Source of the DNA: Ramazzottius varieornatus
Taxonomy: Eukaryota; Tardigrada; Eutardigrada; Parachela; Ramazzottiidae
Length of the DNA stretch: 56,620 nt
Reading direction: 5' to 3'
Assembly: GCA_001949185.1 (NCBI GenBank)
Contig: BDGG01000028.1
Location: 1 to 56,620, forward strand
Shown here piece after piece: positions 31,200 to 42,686 of the stretch. The notes below the pieces were generated by a model that saw only the letters and a program-made list of their open reading frames with translations, had not been told where the DNA came from and searched no databases. Each line of letters opens with the position of its first letter. Position 1 is the first letter of the stretch. Both the position numbers and the translations under genes were made by a program.

Positions 31200-34100
31200 T
31201 CAGACAATGTTGTAAAACTGGAGAAGCGCTTGAGGCGACACTTGGCGACCTCGGAAGCGACGAAAGACTTCGGCTGCATGGCAACTACCACCCAAACTCA
31301 GGAAAGTATCACGAAACCTGAAGTGCAAAAATTAAATTAAAATTAGCAGAAAAATTTGAACTTAAGAATTAGATTCGAAATTCAAACTGACAAAACATTC
31401 GAAAAATTCGCGAAACATTTTCCTTGTCCTTGAAACGCCCTTGAGCTTATTTTTGGCCATGTGTTGTCAATCACATTCTCATTTACATCTGATATCAAAC
31501 TAACTACTTCGAACAGATGAGCCTTCCTAATGTACTGCTGCTATTCTGTCACAGCTTGTTAAGGTTAGAAGCGTGACTTGGTGGAGCGGAGAGTACGAGA
31601 ATAAAACTTACATTCTTCCCATATGAGCAGCTTCCTTCGTCTTACCGAAACCTGCGTCGTTAAAGGCTGAGTAAACGTCAGCCGCAACCATCTGGAAAAC
31701 ACCAACAACAAACATCAAACATAGTGAAATATAAACATGTAGTTTATTAAACTAAATTTTTTCGAAAAAACAAAACGGACCTCAGACCAAAGAAAAGAGT
31801 AATAAGCAGCCGCATAATGGCCCACAAAGACATGTGAGAAGCCACATGGATGCGCGTCGACTTTCTCCAGTGCGAACGGCATAAAATCCCTCCAAACATC
31901 CTTTGTAATGTCTTGCCAAAAGTCACCCCTACAGGACACAGAACAACCGTTCATCAGTTGGCGTATAGAAAAGCTGCAAAAAAAACTCGACAAGATTATT
32001 TTTCAAGTGGCGCACGTATCCGGAGCTACTGGCCGAAAGCGTGCGCCACTTGAAGAAACATTCTTGTCGAGTTTCCAACTGGCACACGTTTTCAGCCACA
32101 CTGGCTGAAAGCCTGCGCCACGTGGAAAAGCGATGTTATCGAGTGTACTTGCCGAGCGGCAAGTACTCATCATCCTTCAAAGAAACCCCCGAAAGGACTT
32201 ACTTGGTATATAAAGACAGGTCTAATACGCCAAAGTACATTTCGGACAGGAGATCGAGGGAAGACAGGTGCCGTTCGGACTGGTACAGGCGCTGGATCAA
32301 GTCATCGGGTATCTGTTGACCGTTTTCCGCGTGCTTGCTGAGGCTCTTGAGGACTGAAGGATTGTTGAGGAACATTCGGAAAGTCGCCCCGCAGACGTTC
32401 AAGGCATCCCATTCCACGTTGTTCACACCGGACACATCACCGTAGGGCACTGTGGTCAGTAGGTGCTGTAGCGCCGTGCCGAACTGCAAAAAGAGAACCG
32501 AATCGTTCACACGAGTTCCCGTACTACAAACAAAACGCAGCAACAAACTGGTCTGAAGTACCGAAAGGCCCCACACAAAACACAATTCGGATCGCGGAAT
32601 GGCAAAGGATTTCACCCAGATCGTCATCACAAGTGGCGCAAGATGTAATGATAAATAGATGAAAGCTTGCGCCACTTGGGAAATTTCATCGAAAAAATTC
32701 GAGGTTCGATTCCCGAGAATCCCCTTTCTGCGACAGAAAACTGAAAAGAATTACAAAGTAGTGTCTCACCTTCTGAAATAAAGAAGAAACCTCGTCGTAA
32801 GTCAGCATTGAAGGTTTCCCGTTGGTCGGAGGGAGAAAGCTGAAGATGAGAGCTGCGAGTGGAGAAGCGTTGGCGGCTTTGCTTCGGTCTAAAGAGAGAA
32901 ACGAATTTAAAGATTGAACGTAAGGAGGAGAATACTGATTGGAGTGAGTCTTAATACTTTGCGCGAGTTCGCATCTGGCTTGTGAGTCTTTCTCGCCAAT
33001 TCTCGCGTAGGGATCGAGGTAGAAGCCGGAAAGCTCTGCGCCATCTTGGTCAAATATCTTGTAAAACTGCATATCTTCATGCCACACCGGGAACTGCTTT
33101 GAGGTATCTTTCTTGATCGTAACTTGGAAAAGATCTTTGGCCAGCCTGAGCATGCTTTCGAAGACTGTCTCGAAAGGAAAGTACTGCCTTACTTCCTCGT
33201 CGTTTATCCTGTGAAAAACAACACTGAACCACCCCGTGAAAAAAACTGGACTTTGTGGAACTTACCGGAACAAGGCCTCACGTTGCTTCCTCCTCCAATA
33301 CGCCATATCCCACATTTTCAGTTCACCCTGCAGTCCGTTCTCCGAGGCGTAGCTCTGTAAGCTGGACAGTTCCGTCTGACACTTGGCTTTACTGGGTATG
33401 GTCATTTCGGACACGGCTGACATAACATCAGCCACCGAACGAGCCATCTTGGTCTCCATCGAGAGCGCAGCGTAGTTCTCATAACCGAATAACTTGGCTT
33501 CCTTCGCCCTGGAAAAGAACCCCCGTGAACACCAACAACATCAGACTGAACAACGAAGAAGCATTCATGGCTGGTACCTCAGCTGTCGAATATCTTCGAT
33601 AACCAAGCTGTTGTTGGTCGAAGCGTCTCCGAAGCCGGCTCGACCAACGAAAGCCCGCCAGACATTCCATCGCTGCCTTCTGTCCCGACAGTACTTCATG
33701 AAAGAATGGTAAACTGGGGGCTTTAGCGTGACCACTGGTCCAACTGAATATGTACTTCTGCGAGAAAAAAAAACATGAAAATATCTAGCTCTCAGTTTTG
33801 ACGAAAGCGAACACGACATCCGAGAAAGATTACCTACGAAGTTTTTAGAAGAAGATCTATCACATTTTTTGGCGCTTCATCCATCGAAGTTGGATCCATT
33901 AAAGCAGACGAAAACTTTTCCGACGTCCGAATCAAATTACTCCTGGGAAGGATCAATACAAATTAGTTTCACTTCCTCGTCAGAGTGAATTCGCCCGAGT
34001 AATGTTGACCAGCCATGGTACCTGAATATATCTTTCTTTTCTTCCAAGCTTGCATAGATCGACTGATGCAAGCGTGAGTCCGCCGAATTAAGCTCGGCTC

Positions 34101-35001
34101 CTGCAAGTCGGGCTTCCAGCAGATACCTTGACAGTACTCTCTGCTGAGCTTCCGACAGCTTATGCGCTTGCTCGTTGTTGATTTCTTTGATGGATCGAAG
34201 TACGGTCTGGCTACCATTTGGAAGAGCCCGGCATCTGGCGATTCCTTGTTGACTCTACGGGAGGCACGGACAAACTAAACGAAGCTAGCAACAAGGCTGT
34301 GCGGCACAGCCTGTGTCACATTTAACTAACTACTGTGAGGGCTGTGCACCATTCAAATATGAACAGTGTCAGGGCTGTGCCTGACAGCGAAATTTGATAT
34401 CCATATTTCCTTGTTCCCGATTTTGACCGGAAAGGGTTATTCGAGCACAGGCATCGACAGACCGTACCTGTTGAATGGCGTTATCAAGTTTTGGGGAGGA
34501 CTTAACGAGGCTCAGAATTTTCGCGGTGGTGAACGTGTGGACCAAATCATGATTCAATTGGTCGAGGGGATCAAAAACAGCCTCGAACGTTCTCTGCGTC
34601 TTCATTTCTGCAACAAAGAACACCGAGAGATACTCCGAGATTTTCAGAACAATTACCACAACGCTACGCACTTTGAATGTCTTCTTCGTAGCGATAAAAC
34701 GCCGTTTCGTGGTTGATGGTGGTCTTGCCCAGTCCGTTTAACACATGATCTTCATCGATAGAGTCAAACTGCGGCGGACCGGAAGTCCGCATCAGCGGAT
34801 TGGTTTCTGGCGTATCGGCTGGAACAGGAGGTAGCCTAGAAAACACTCTGTGATTCGCCCGTTAACAGCCGAAGGAGAGAGAGCGACTTACAGAATGTAG
34901 TAGCCGTTGCCGGCGGGTAGCGTCGCGAAGAATGTCCGTCGAGGAGAACGAAGGGGCTTTACTTCCAGCATACGCAAACGCCAACAGTACTGGAAACGCA
35001 T
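31200..35001 (-). CDS. M3A oligopeptidase homologue with the zinc site lost (predicted pseudoenzyme)
   Basis: Thirteen coding exons fit in phase: 35001-34892, 34835-34672, 34607-34468, 34254-34022, 33942-33838, 33757-33578, 33508-33266, 33208-32958, 32888-32770, 32483-32203, 31928-31781, 31691-31612 and 31317-31200, about 723 aa. An Arg-rich N-terminus ([20 protein letters not shown]) could target mitochondria. Family blocks include [104 protein letters not shown] and FRRFRGR. Where active members have HEFGH, the exon 9/10 junction encodes QKFGT. The later segment that carries the third ligand reads [10 protein letters not shown]. No zinc ligand remains. The rest is well conserved, so this is probably a maintained non-catalytic protein. 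An alternative acceptor near 31973 would add 15 residues before exon 11. Confidence 0.88.
32004..32052. repeat. GTGGCGCAC palindrome, M3A homologue intron 10 (first of pair)
   Basis: CAAGTGGCGCACGTATCC is inverted against GCCGAAAGCGTGCGCCACTTG-type sequence, with outer CTCGACAAGAT and TCTTGTCGAG flanks. Confidence 0.9.
32075..32125. repeat. GTGGCGCAC palindrome, M3A homologue intron 10 (second of pair)
   Basis: A diverged copy (AACTGGCACACGTTTTCAGC with GGCTGAAAGCCTGCGCCACG) lies only 22 bp after the previous one, so the two form a tandem pair. Confidence 0.85.
32630..32678. repeat. GTGGCGCAC palindrome, M3A homologue intron 9
   Basis: CAAGTGGCGCAAG is inverted against GCTTGCGCCACTTG. CCAGATCGT precedes it. 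Confidence 0.9.
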
Positions 35002-35364
35002 GGTTAAGACCGATAGCTCTAGCAGCAGAACTCAAAGCTGTACTCAGGCAGCAGGAACACTAGAAGTTCAGGAAGATCATTCCCGGAGGAAAACCTGGTG
35101 ACTGATGAAAGAAGGAGAAGCTGACTTTTTCCACTGGCAAAGAGAAACTTCGATGGCGAGGCGTCCGGTGGTTATTCAAATTTCCCTCGTATCTTTGAAC
35201 TGATTGTTAGATATGACCGGCAGCTGGGCACAACAATTTCAGCACGCCCTGCCGTGTTCAGTACCTCCGGTGCAAGAATTTCGATTTTCGACTAACGACA
35301 ATCGACGTTTCTCCTGCGTTTTGTCCGTTTGGCGTTTGTGGTTTCGTATGTTACAGGATTCACC
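35002..35364. promoter_or_regulatory. Bidirectional promoter interval, M3A homologue / MRPL30
   Basis: Only 363 bp separates the start codons of these outward-facing genes, so a shared bidirectional promoter is likely. An acceptor-like TATGTTACAG sits just before the MRPL30 start, suggesting a non-coding first exon. No TATA box is clear. Confidence 0.45.
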
Positions 35365-37288
35365 ATGCTGAAAGGTGGGTTGAGGTTCGGTACAGAGTGC
35401 AGTAGCAATCATGGTGTGTTCGTTAGCCCCAAGTTGATCTGGAAAGAGCAAGTGCGGACGACGGCTTACAACAAGGGGCATCAGCCTGAACTGAGGTACG
35501 GGGAACAGTACCACAACAAATGGGTGAATGAGAAAGGTAAAAACGCTTGGGCTGCAGTATTACCTGGGGTCGTTCGCATCTCCCGCCAGAGACGAAGCCA
35601 TGCCTGGCCGAAAGATGCCACCATTCCCATAGCGGATACAGCAGCGACGTCCAAAACGGCAGTGACACCTCAATCAAGTGATCCTAATCAACTGAATGAC
35701 ACCCGGGACTTTGCCAAAGTACCCAGCTTTGCCAGGTAAGAAACCACGTGCATGACGTCATGAAGCAGCCGGCCGCTGTGACATACTACACGTAGTTTTG
35801 TTGCTGTTCGTTCCATCTCTAGCGGAAGTCATCAACAACACCTGGTTTCAATCAATCGTACTGTGCTTACTGAATAACTGTAATTTTTTTTCCAGGTTTG
35901 CAGAATTCCGGGAAGCTGATCTGGACTTCAAACCAGCCAAGCTTCACGTGGTATACCGAAATAAGTGCATGTCGGGTCGACCGAAGTACGAAAAAAGCAT
36001 CATGGTGGAACTTCAGCTGGATAAGCCCATGTACCAGATGACCGTCCTGAAGAACACACCGGAAGTCAACTACAAGCTGTGGATGGTCAAACACCTGGTC
36101 AAAGTCCTTCCGCTTACCTTACCTGACGGTGTTCCTTCTCAAGAATATTTCAAAGGTCCGTACAAAAATCTTCCGGAATGCCATTCCATGTCTCATACTG
36201 AAATCTCGAATATTACATAGGGGGTTCAATAACTTTTAAGGCATAGACCACCTGGAAGTGCTGTCCAGAGAACGCTTCTAAGAGACAAACCATCTCTTCT
36301 AACCACCATCCTCGAAACATGAGGTACTTGGCACTCGCACAGGAGGAGAAATTTTTTTAAAAAGATGCGAAAAATTGTTTATCGATTTTTCTCCTAAAGT
36401 CGGGCATTTTGTAATGTTATTCTCACGTGATGGAAATGTTGCGTTTTGAATATTTGGGATAGATGGTTTTCCAGCGATTCGACAAATGGCAACTAGAGTG
36501 TGAGTGAAAGCTGACTTTTATCAGAATAGAAACACGGTGAAGAAAACAGAAAAGTTCTCAAAATCCAGCTGATAATCCGATACGCACCAGACGGATTTAC
36601 CTAGTTTCAGTTGCGCATTTTGCTGTGTATGAATTACAGTTTCTTTTCGCGAGTCTTGATAGCGGTCCGGTTTGAGTTCCTTCTACTCATACTAGGCATT
36701 ATACATCCCTCTTCCATCCAGTGCTGAAGACAAATTCAAAATCACAATGAGGAAGAAACTAAAGATTTATCCACGAAGAGCCTTAAAAGACCTCCCTTCA
36801 TATAAACCTTAGGAGATTCTTTCAACGAATGACATCCCAGCCTAGGTCTGATCTTGCAGTATTGCTCATAAGTTGCTCTAACCTCGTGCACAAAACTGCA
36901 GAGATCGAACGACCACAGAATTTCCGGTCAACGCAGCTTTAAAACTTATTGAACCCCCTATGTATTTTACTGTATTATTGACGTTTTTCTTCTCTCAATA
37001 GGCTTCATCATGAAGCCAAACGGAGAGTTCGTTCAGTCGCGCTTGCAACATGACAACTACACGAGACCGCGGGGTCGACCAGAACTTGAGAAATACGTTC
37101 TCCTTCGCTCCGAGCATGAGGACCTCATGCGTCACAAGTGGATCAACGGTAGTCTGGACGGAAGCCTGTTACCTTCGCACGAGTACAGAAAAGATGGCAC
37201 TGAGAATGGGATCACAACAACCAACTTCAAATACCCAGTCTTGACGCAGAATCTACATCCTTTGCCTGGCCGAGCCACGAGACATTGA
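35365..37288 (+). CDS. MRPL30: Mitochondrial large-subunit ribosomal protein uL30m
   Basis: Exons 35365-35735, 35896-36155 and 37002-37288 join in phase to about 305 aa. The conserved uL30 core is in exon 2: KPAKLHVVYRNKCMSGRPKY, MVELQLDKPMYQMTVLKNTP, NYKLWMVKHLVKVLPLTLP and the D-G-V-P end. The last exon gives FIMKPNGEFV and a long charged tail ending LPGRATRH. The basic N-terminal region (MLKGGLRFGT) could be a mitochondrial presequence. The protein is nearly twice the length of human MRPL30 (161 aa), with extra sequence at both ends. Intron 2 is 846 nt because it holds a 747-bp inverted-repeat element. Confidence 0.88.
36216..36962. mobile_element. TA-flanked inverted-repeat element in MRPL30 intron 2
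   Basis: The terminal inverted repeats are CATAGGGGGTTCAATAA and its reverse complement. They extend 27 bp with two mismatches and are bordered on both sides by TA. The element is 747 bp and fills most of the intron. No transposase frame is present. The TA duplication fits a Tc1/mariner-mobilised MITE. Confidence 0.88.
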
Positions 37289-38653
37289 GATTTCTAACTG
37301 TGTTTACCGACAAACTTTTCTTGTGCTTATTTCATCCTCGTCGAAATTACGACCAATGTACTTATTCTGTTCCAGTCGCAACGGAGTCTATGCCGTTGCG
37401 TAAAATACTTGCAGTTCTCATTTGACCTCGCTCCCTGACCGGCAAACGGATCGCAGAAGATTGCCACCTCAAGTAGCGCACACTGCCAGTCAATAACAAT
37501 GAAAATGTTCCACCTGAGACAGGGTACAGCTGTACCGGTATAACACGGTAAGATCGGATCAGTGGAAACACCATTTCAAACCTGATTGGAGAAGGCGGAA
37601 ACACACCGATACGCCCATGAGAACTGATGACGTCACACTCTACCAAAAAATGAATTGTAAAACAGGATCACAGTCACAGAGAAGAATAACACAAGGAAGC
37701 ATTGGTCAGCTGGAAGGAGCAACGCGGTGGATTCTGTATTTAGGTATTCTAGGCTTTGTGACCTTGTTTACTTTTGGTTTTGGGAACGTCGAGCACGCGA
37801 TGACAGGAAAGCAGGCAGGCTAACACCGGGCTTCATCGGCTAACCTAAAACAAAGTCAGTTAGGCAGCCGGTGATCCAATCAGACATCCACTGGTGACTT
37901 TCGTGAAGGCTGGTCACTTACGTGGTCCAGAACAAATGAGGGAAATCAAGGTGGACAAGGGGGAAACCAGGAGACGAGAAGAAGATCCAGAAAATTAATC
38001 GTCCAAAGTCTGATGCAATGTCTGCGTCAGTTCACGCATACCAGGTGGCGTATGCATGTCCTTGTCGCGTCCTATTGTAAGCTACCAGATTGGTCACGCA
38101 CCAGTCTAAAGCTCGGGCGGTGTGTGTATATGCTTGTCGCGTCTCATCATGAGTTACAGCAGTTATTACGCACCACCCTACAATTGCTGGGCTGTGACAT
38201 GAACACACCTGACCAATCAAAACCTTGTTTTTTCTTGTTGCGACAAAGCTTGTGTGAAGTTTCCCATGAAGCCAAGACCATTTAAACCGTTCGAGCAATC
38301 AACCTGTACGACTAGTACTCTAACGACCCTGCCTGAGACAACAATTTCGTACGCTTCGCTTGCCGATCTTCATGTCCTTGTTAGTTTGTATGAAAAAATA
38401 TCCACAGGGAGGAGTAAAGGAACTGCAACGGAGCAGGAGCAAAGTCGTCAGCGCTGCTGAAAGTTCACATCAGGAAAGCTGACAGCGCCAAGAGCCTAAG
38501 ACGAAAAAGTTGATCACAAAACAAGCAACAACAAACGGGAACATCTTTTCCAAATTAATCCACAGTATAAAATTTCAGTACAAAATTCGGAAAACTGTAC
38601 CAAGAAACCCATATTACTCTAGTATATCCCGATCAGATATAAACGATCAAAGT
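37289..38653. other. Convergent intergenic region with repeats
   Basis: No gene is recognised between MRPL30 and the PWWP gene, which converge here. It holds a decayed GTGGCGCAC-type stretch (about 37468-37515), a stretch at 37585-37665 that is an inverted match to 54885-54965, and a two-copy 75-bp repeat at 38046-38193. Confidence 0.55.
38046..38193 (+). repeat. Two tandem copies of a 75-bp repeat
   Basis: Both units contain a T-G-C-x-TTGTCGCGTC segment followed about 40 bp later by ACGCACCA. A third, separate copy is at about 54815-54890 (TGCTTGTCGCG ... CACGCACCAC). Confidence 0.65.
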
Positions 38654-41600
38654 TCAGATCGAACGAGCCACAGCATAAATGAGATCCCCATCGACAAGGC
38701 CAACCCCCACTAAGTTTTCCTCATCTTTCAGTACGTTCCTCACATTTACGGCGTTAAAACGCAGCGACATCTTCTTCCGGTCGACGCCGACGAAGCTCTC
38801 GATCTTGGCCTTCAGAGTCCCCACGGTTTCCTGACTGTCTATCCTTAACTTAACTTCGGTATTCGGACCAGCCTTCACTCTTAAAGCCCATTCCGTTGAC
38901 AGATTCTTTCTCTGCAAAAGCAATATCACAGCTCACCACCAAGAAAAATTAACTTTCGAAATACAGATTTTCGTTTCCTGGTCTTATACAGTACAATACT
39001 ATTCGAGATTTCGTCGTCATGATGAACTCCGCTTACCGAATCATTGAGAGTTTCGAGTCGCATTTGGATCAGTTTCGGTTTCTTGCTCAACAGCTGAAGC
39101 CACTCTTCAGTACTGCCAACAGTAGCTGAAGTGGTCTCTTCAAAGGCCGCCGTCAAAAATTGTTGTATCATTTTGATCTGAAGGACAACATCTGAGAAGA
39201 CTTTGGGTGGGAAAGCTGCAGAGCGAGCCAGACATTCCAGCACGACCATCTCGGCCACGGTCTGCAAATCCTACAACAACAAAACTTATATTAACCGACA
39301 ACGTTAGTAAGATCAATTCTAGCTTCTTTTTTCTACTTCAAGTTTTATCAAAATTTATTCTAGATTAATTTCTTTTTTTTTGCTGCACTTTTCTCTGATT
39401 GATGAATTTGCTCGAAATGTTTCTGTCAGGTAACGTTATTTTCAAAAAGTGCAATTTAACCATTTATTCTTCTCATTTCTTGGGAAAGTACCTTAAACTG
39501 GTACTCGGTGGCGAAGGACATGACCTCCATCAAGTCTTCCAGATGGCCCATCTTCAACCACAGTCCGTCATAAACAGTGACCAAGAAGGCTTCAAGAACC
39601 CAAGAAGGGTGCTTGATGTCCACCCGTTTCAGGCTTGGGTTCAAGTTCAGCTTGTCCAGAATCACGTACGCGTCGGCTCCGTACGCCGTTTGATCCTGTG
39701 GAACAAAAGACCATACAGCTCCAGTACATGCCGAAAAGAACCACGAACGACTTCAGCGTACCTCAGAAATGATCGTCACACCGCCGTACTTCCTTAGCGA
39801 CTCTGCGTGTTTCATATGGAAGATGCGGTCTTCCACCATCTCTTGTTCCACCTTACTTAATCCGGCTGAAAGGAAGAGTGTCGGATGGACGGTACGAATT
39901 TGGAGAGACAGGAAGTTGCGCCAGTGAAGCTGATACTCGATCAGCAACACTGCTTTACTGAAGGTGCTCAACGAATGGTTCGATTTCAGGTGAGTCACTC
40001 CGCCCAACGTCACCTAAAAACACACTATTACTGATAGACATATCCCAGTTACAAGCTCAGGCAAAACAAACTGGACAATATTTCCTCAGGTGGCGCAAGT
40101 TTTCAGTATTTTTGGTAGGAATAGTGCGCCACTTGATAAAACGATCTTGTCGTATTTGGCCAAGCGGCGCATGTCTGCATTGTTATTGGCTGAAAGCGTG
40201 TGCCACTTGAAAGAATGATCTCGTCGAATTTGTGTACCGAGCTCCTAGTTAACTTTATTGGAAATGCTCACTTTGATATTTCGGCCAGGGATTTCTTTGG
40301 CGGCATCCGCCACTTTGTACCTGCCCACTGCTTTGACGTCGGGAACGTCGAAGTGGACGCGGATAGACTTGATGCTACAGGTAAGGCTCTCCTGAGCGGA
40401 CTGCGACAACCACGATGAGGTGAAGTTGAACTTGTGATCGATCTCCATGTTCCATTGAAGGGCGAACTTGCCTTGCAGTGCTAAATCTCTGGTCGGTTCC
40501 GAACGAGTAACTGCAACGCGGAACCGAAATTATCACGGGACTGAACGAAACAGAAACGGCACGGACCTGATCATAAACGTTGACGGCCGTGCCACAGTTC
40601 ATACCAACTGCCGGCACGGCCTCAAGCAGTTTAGTCAAGGCCGTGCCACGTGAGTCTGCACCAAATCCATTCTTGTTTGTTTAGCTGGTCAAATTGAGCC
40701 TAGCTTCTTCAACGTGTTGAAGAAAGTTTCCAGACAGAACTGAACGCTCCATCGAAATTAAGCTTGGGAAGGAATGAATCAAGTGAGATCCAGGCACCTT
40801 ACATTCAGAGGCGAGCTTGGTGCCGACATCGAACCAACCCGGAACAGCAACATCTCGCGGGCCCGTCAACAGCTTCAGAGACTCGGACGAAGTAGACGAT
40901 TTCATCGCGAAAGCCACCTGAAACCACAGAAAAATTTACCCATGAAGTTTCATACTAGGTAGCTAAAAAAAAGTTAGATCTGAACCTTTCTGCCATCGGC
41001 AATCACGGCTTCGTTCGGCAGTTCGAATATGGTCTCCACCGAAAAAACTACATTCTGTTTGTCGCGTTGACAAAAACGCCGTCTGTCAACAGCTGATCTA
41101 GTTCCCCTTCCTCCTTTCGGTATTTCTCAGCGACAGCTCGAATGTTCTCGCACGTCGGAGAGGTCGACTCTCCGAGATACTTCAAATGTCTGACCAGTTC
41201 GGACACGTTCTCGTTCTCGGGCTCGGTTTTACTGGGCGAAGCGACTTTCGGTTGCTCTGAACCTTCAGCTGCATCTGAGGTTGGCTCTTTGGACGCATCG
41301 TCTGTGGTAACGTCCATCGCGACTACACTGGACTTGGCGGGAGATTTAACATTTGTAACTTCAGTTGATTGACTCAGTGCAGTGTTACTTGATTGAGTGC
41401 CGCCCAGAACAGTTGGTTGGCCATCGTTTGGTAACTTTGGTTGAGTCAACTGACTGTTGGCCTTGTCGCTTGATTGGTGGCTCGGCGGTGTCTTGATTGA
41501 CGAAGTACCGTTGGACGCTTTCGTCTGACTTTTCGGCGCTGGTCTACTCGGTGAAGGAGTTTGGGTGCCTGGTCTGGTGGAAGGAGCAGGAGGGATCCTT

Positions 41601-42686
41601 TTCTTACCGGACTCTGGAGTCAGTTCGCCGTTAGGACGCTTTCGCTGAGAAGAAGTAGGTCCTGGAGTCAGTTCCTTGTCTGGTGTAGCTGCTGTCTTTT
41701 CCTTCTTGGTTTCTTTAGCTAGGGCACGACGGGTGACCATGCGTGGAGAAGGCGCAACGATGGAAGGGGTGGGTGTAAGAGGTGAAAACAGGAGTTTCGT
41801 TGCAGTCGAGAGAGGAGGAATCTTGATCTCTGAGGAAGTGTCTGAAGCCGCGTCTTCCGCGCTGGCTGTTTCGGCTTCGGCAACGTCTTCAGGCTGCGGC
41901 AGCGAGACGGTGGGCGCAGGAGGAACCAGAGATCCGTCTTCCGAAATCAAATCTCGCCTACCACAGACGAAGAAAAATCGGTCACGGTAGAGACAGAACA
42001 GCGTTTGGGGGAAACAAACCAACACTGACTCGGGCAACCGGAAGTGCTAGTTTTGAGAAACACTTTCCGTAGGTTTGACTCGGTTTTATGCATCTTGCAA
42101 TCAGCTCGAGGAAGAATTCCCCGAGTGCACATAAATGAGAGAATATCACAAGGGGGAAGTTCTCACTAACTTGGAAGTACCGCTCGGCATTCTTGATGCT
42201 GTGACGGAGGTGAACGTAGGTATTTCCAGTTTTTCCTTTAGCCACTTCCAACATGTCTTGATAGCTCGTTTGGAATCCAACAAGATCTAGCAAACGAAAA
42301 ACTGTCCCTGTTGAAAGCAGCAGTGACAGCAAAAGTTCATACCAACCTGAATCCGAGAACCACTGGACCTCGCCGGGTTTGTTGTCGTGACGGAAAAAGC
42401 GCACCAGCTTCTGAGCTTCTCCTTTACGATGCGCCAGGATTTCTTCGGGAACCAGATCCGGCGAGATGATGACACCTGACCATTGTGGATAACCTGAGAA
42501 AACATGGAATCAGTCAACAGCTTGACAGAAATATTCAAAAGCTTACGGTAGCAGCAAGATAAGAACTGAGAAGGCGTAGACTACACAACAACATTCCCAT
42601 TTACATGTCGCATTCGGCCCAGTAGAATCCCCACCTTTCATCTTGGCAAGAACGAAGTTAGCATCGTTCTGTACTGACAGCGCCAT
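38654..42686 (-). CDS. PWWP-domain protein with C-terminal ubiquitin-like domain; frame break near 41060
   Basis: Coding exons: 42686-42635, 42493-42347, 42286-42181, 41957-40986 (broken), 40917-40803, 40510-40272, 40013-39762, 39695-39492, 39270-39037 and 38911-38654. Exons 1-3 form a PWWP chromatin/DNA-binding domain (NFVLAKMKG, YPQWSGVIISPD, VQWFSDSD). Exon 4 is a long Ser/Thr/Pro-rich, probably disordered region ending in a helical segment (YRKEEGELDQLL). In the sequence as given, a stop occurs at 41048. The frame that leads into the next donor is shifted by one base at an A-run about 41059. Later exons carry a weakly BTB-like block (VLEAFLVTVYDGLWLKMGH) and a C-terminal ubiquitin-like fold (LRIDSQETVGTLKAKIESF, LVDGDLIYAV). 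If the shift is an error, the protein is about 859 aa. If not, the frame ends after exon 4. Chromatin reading by the PWWP domain is likely, and the rest is unknown. Confidence 0.7.
40087..40135. repeat. GTGGCGCAC palindrome, PWWP gene intron (first of pair)
   Basis: CAGGTGGCGCAAGTTTTCAG is inverted against ATAGTGCGCCACTTG. It lies in the intron between exons ending at 40272 and starting at 40013. Confidence 0.85.
40161..40209. repeat. GTGGCGCAC palindrome, PWWP gene intron (second of pair)
   Basis: CAAGCGGCGCATGTCTGCATT pairs with GGCTGAAAGCGTGTGCCACTTG-type sequence. CGATCTTGTCG and GATCTCGTCG flank it. It is 25 bp from the previous copy. Confidence 0.85.

Noticed and set aside
41142-41990. 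Plus-strand frames opposite the PWWP gene
   Set aside because: They mirror the Ser/Thr/Pro-rich minus-strand exon and have no start context or domain.
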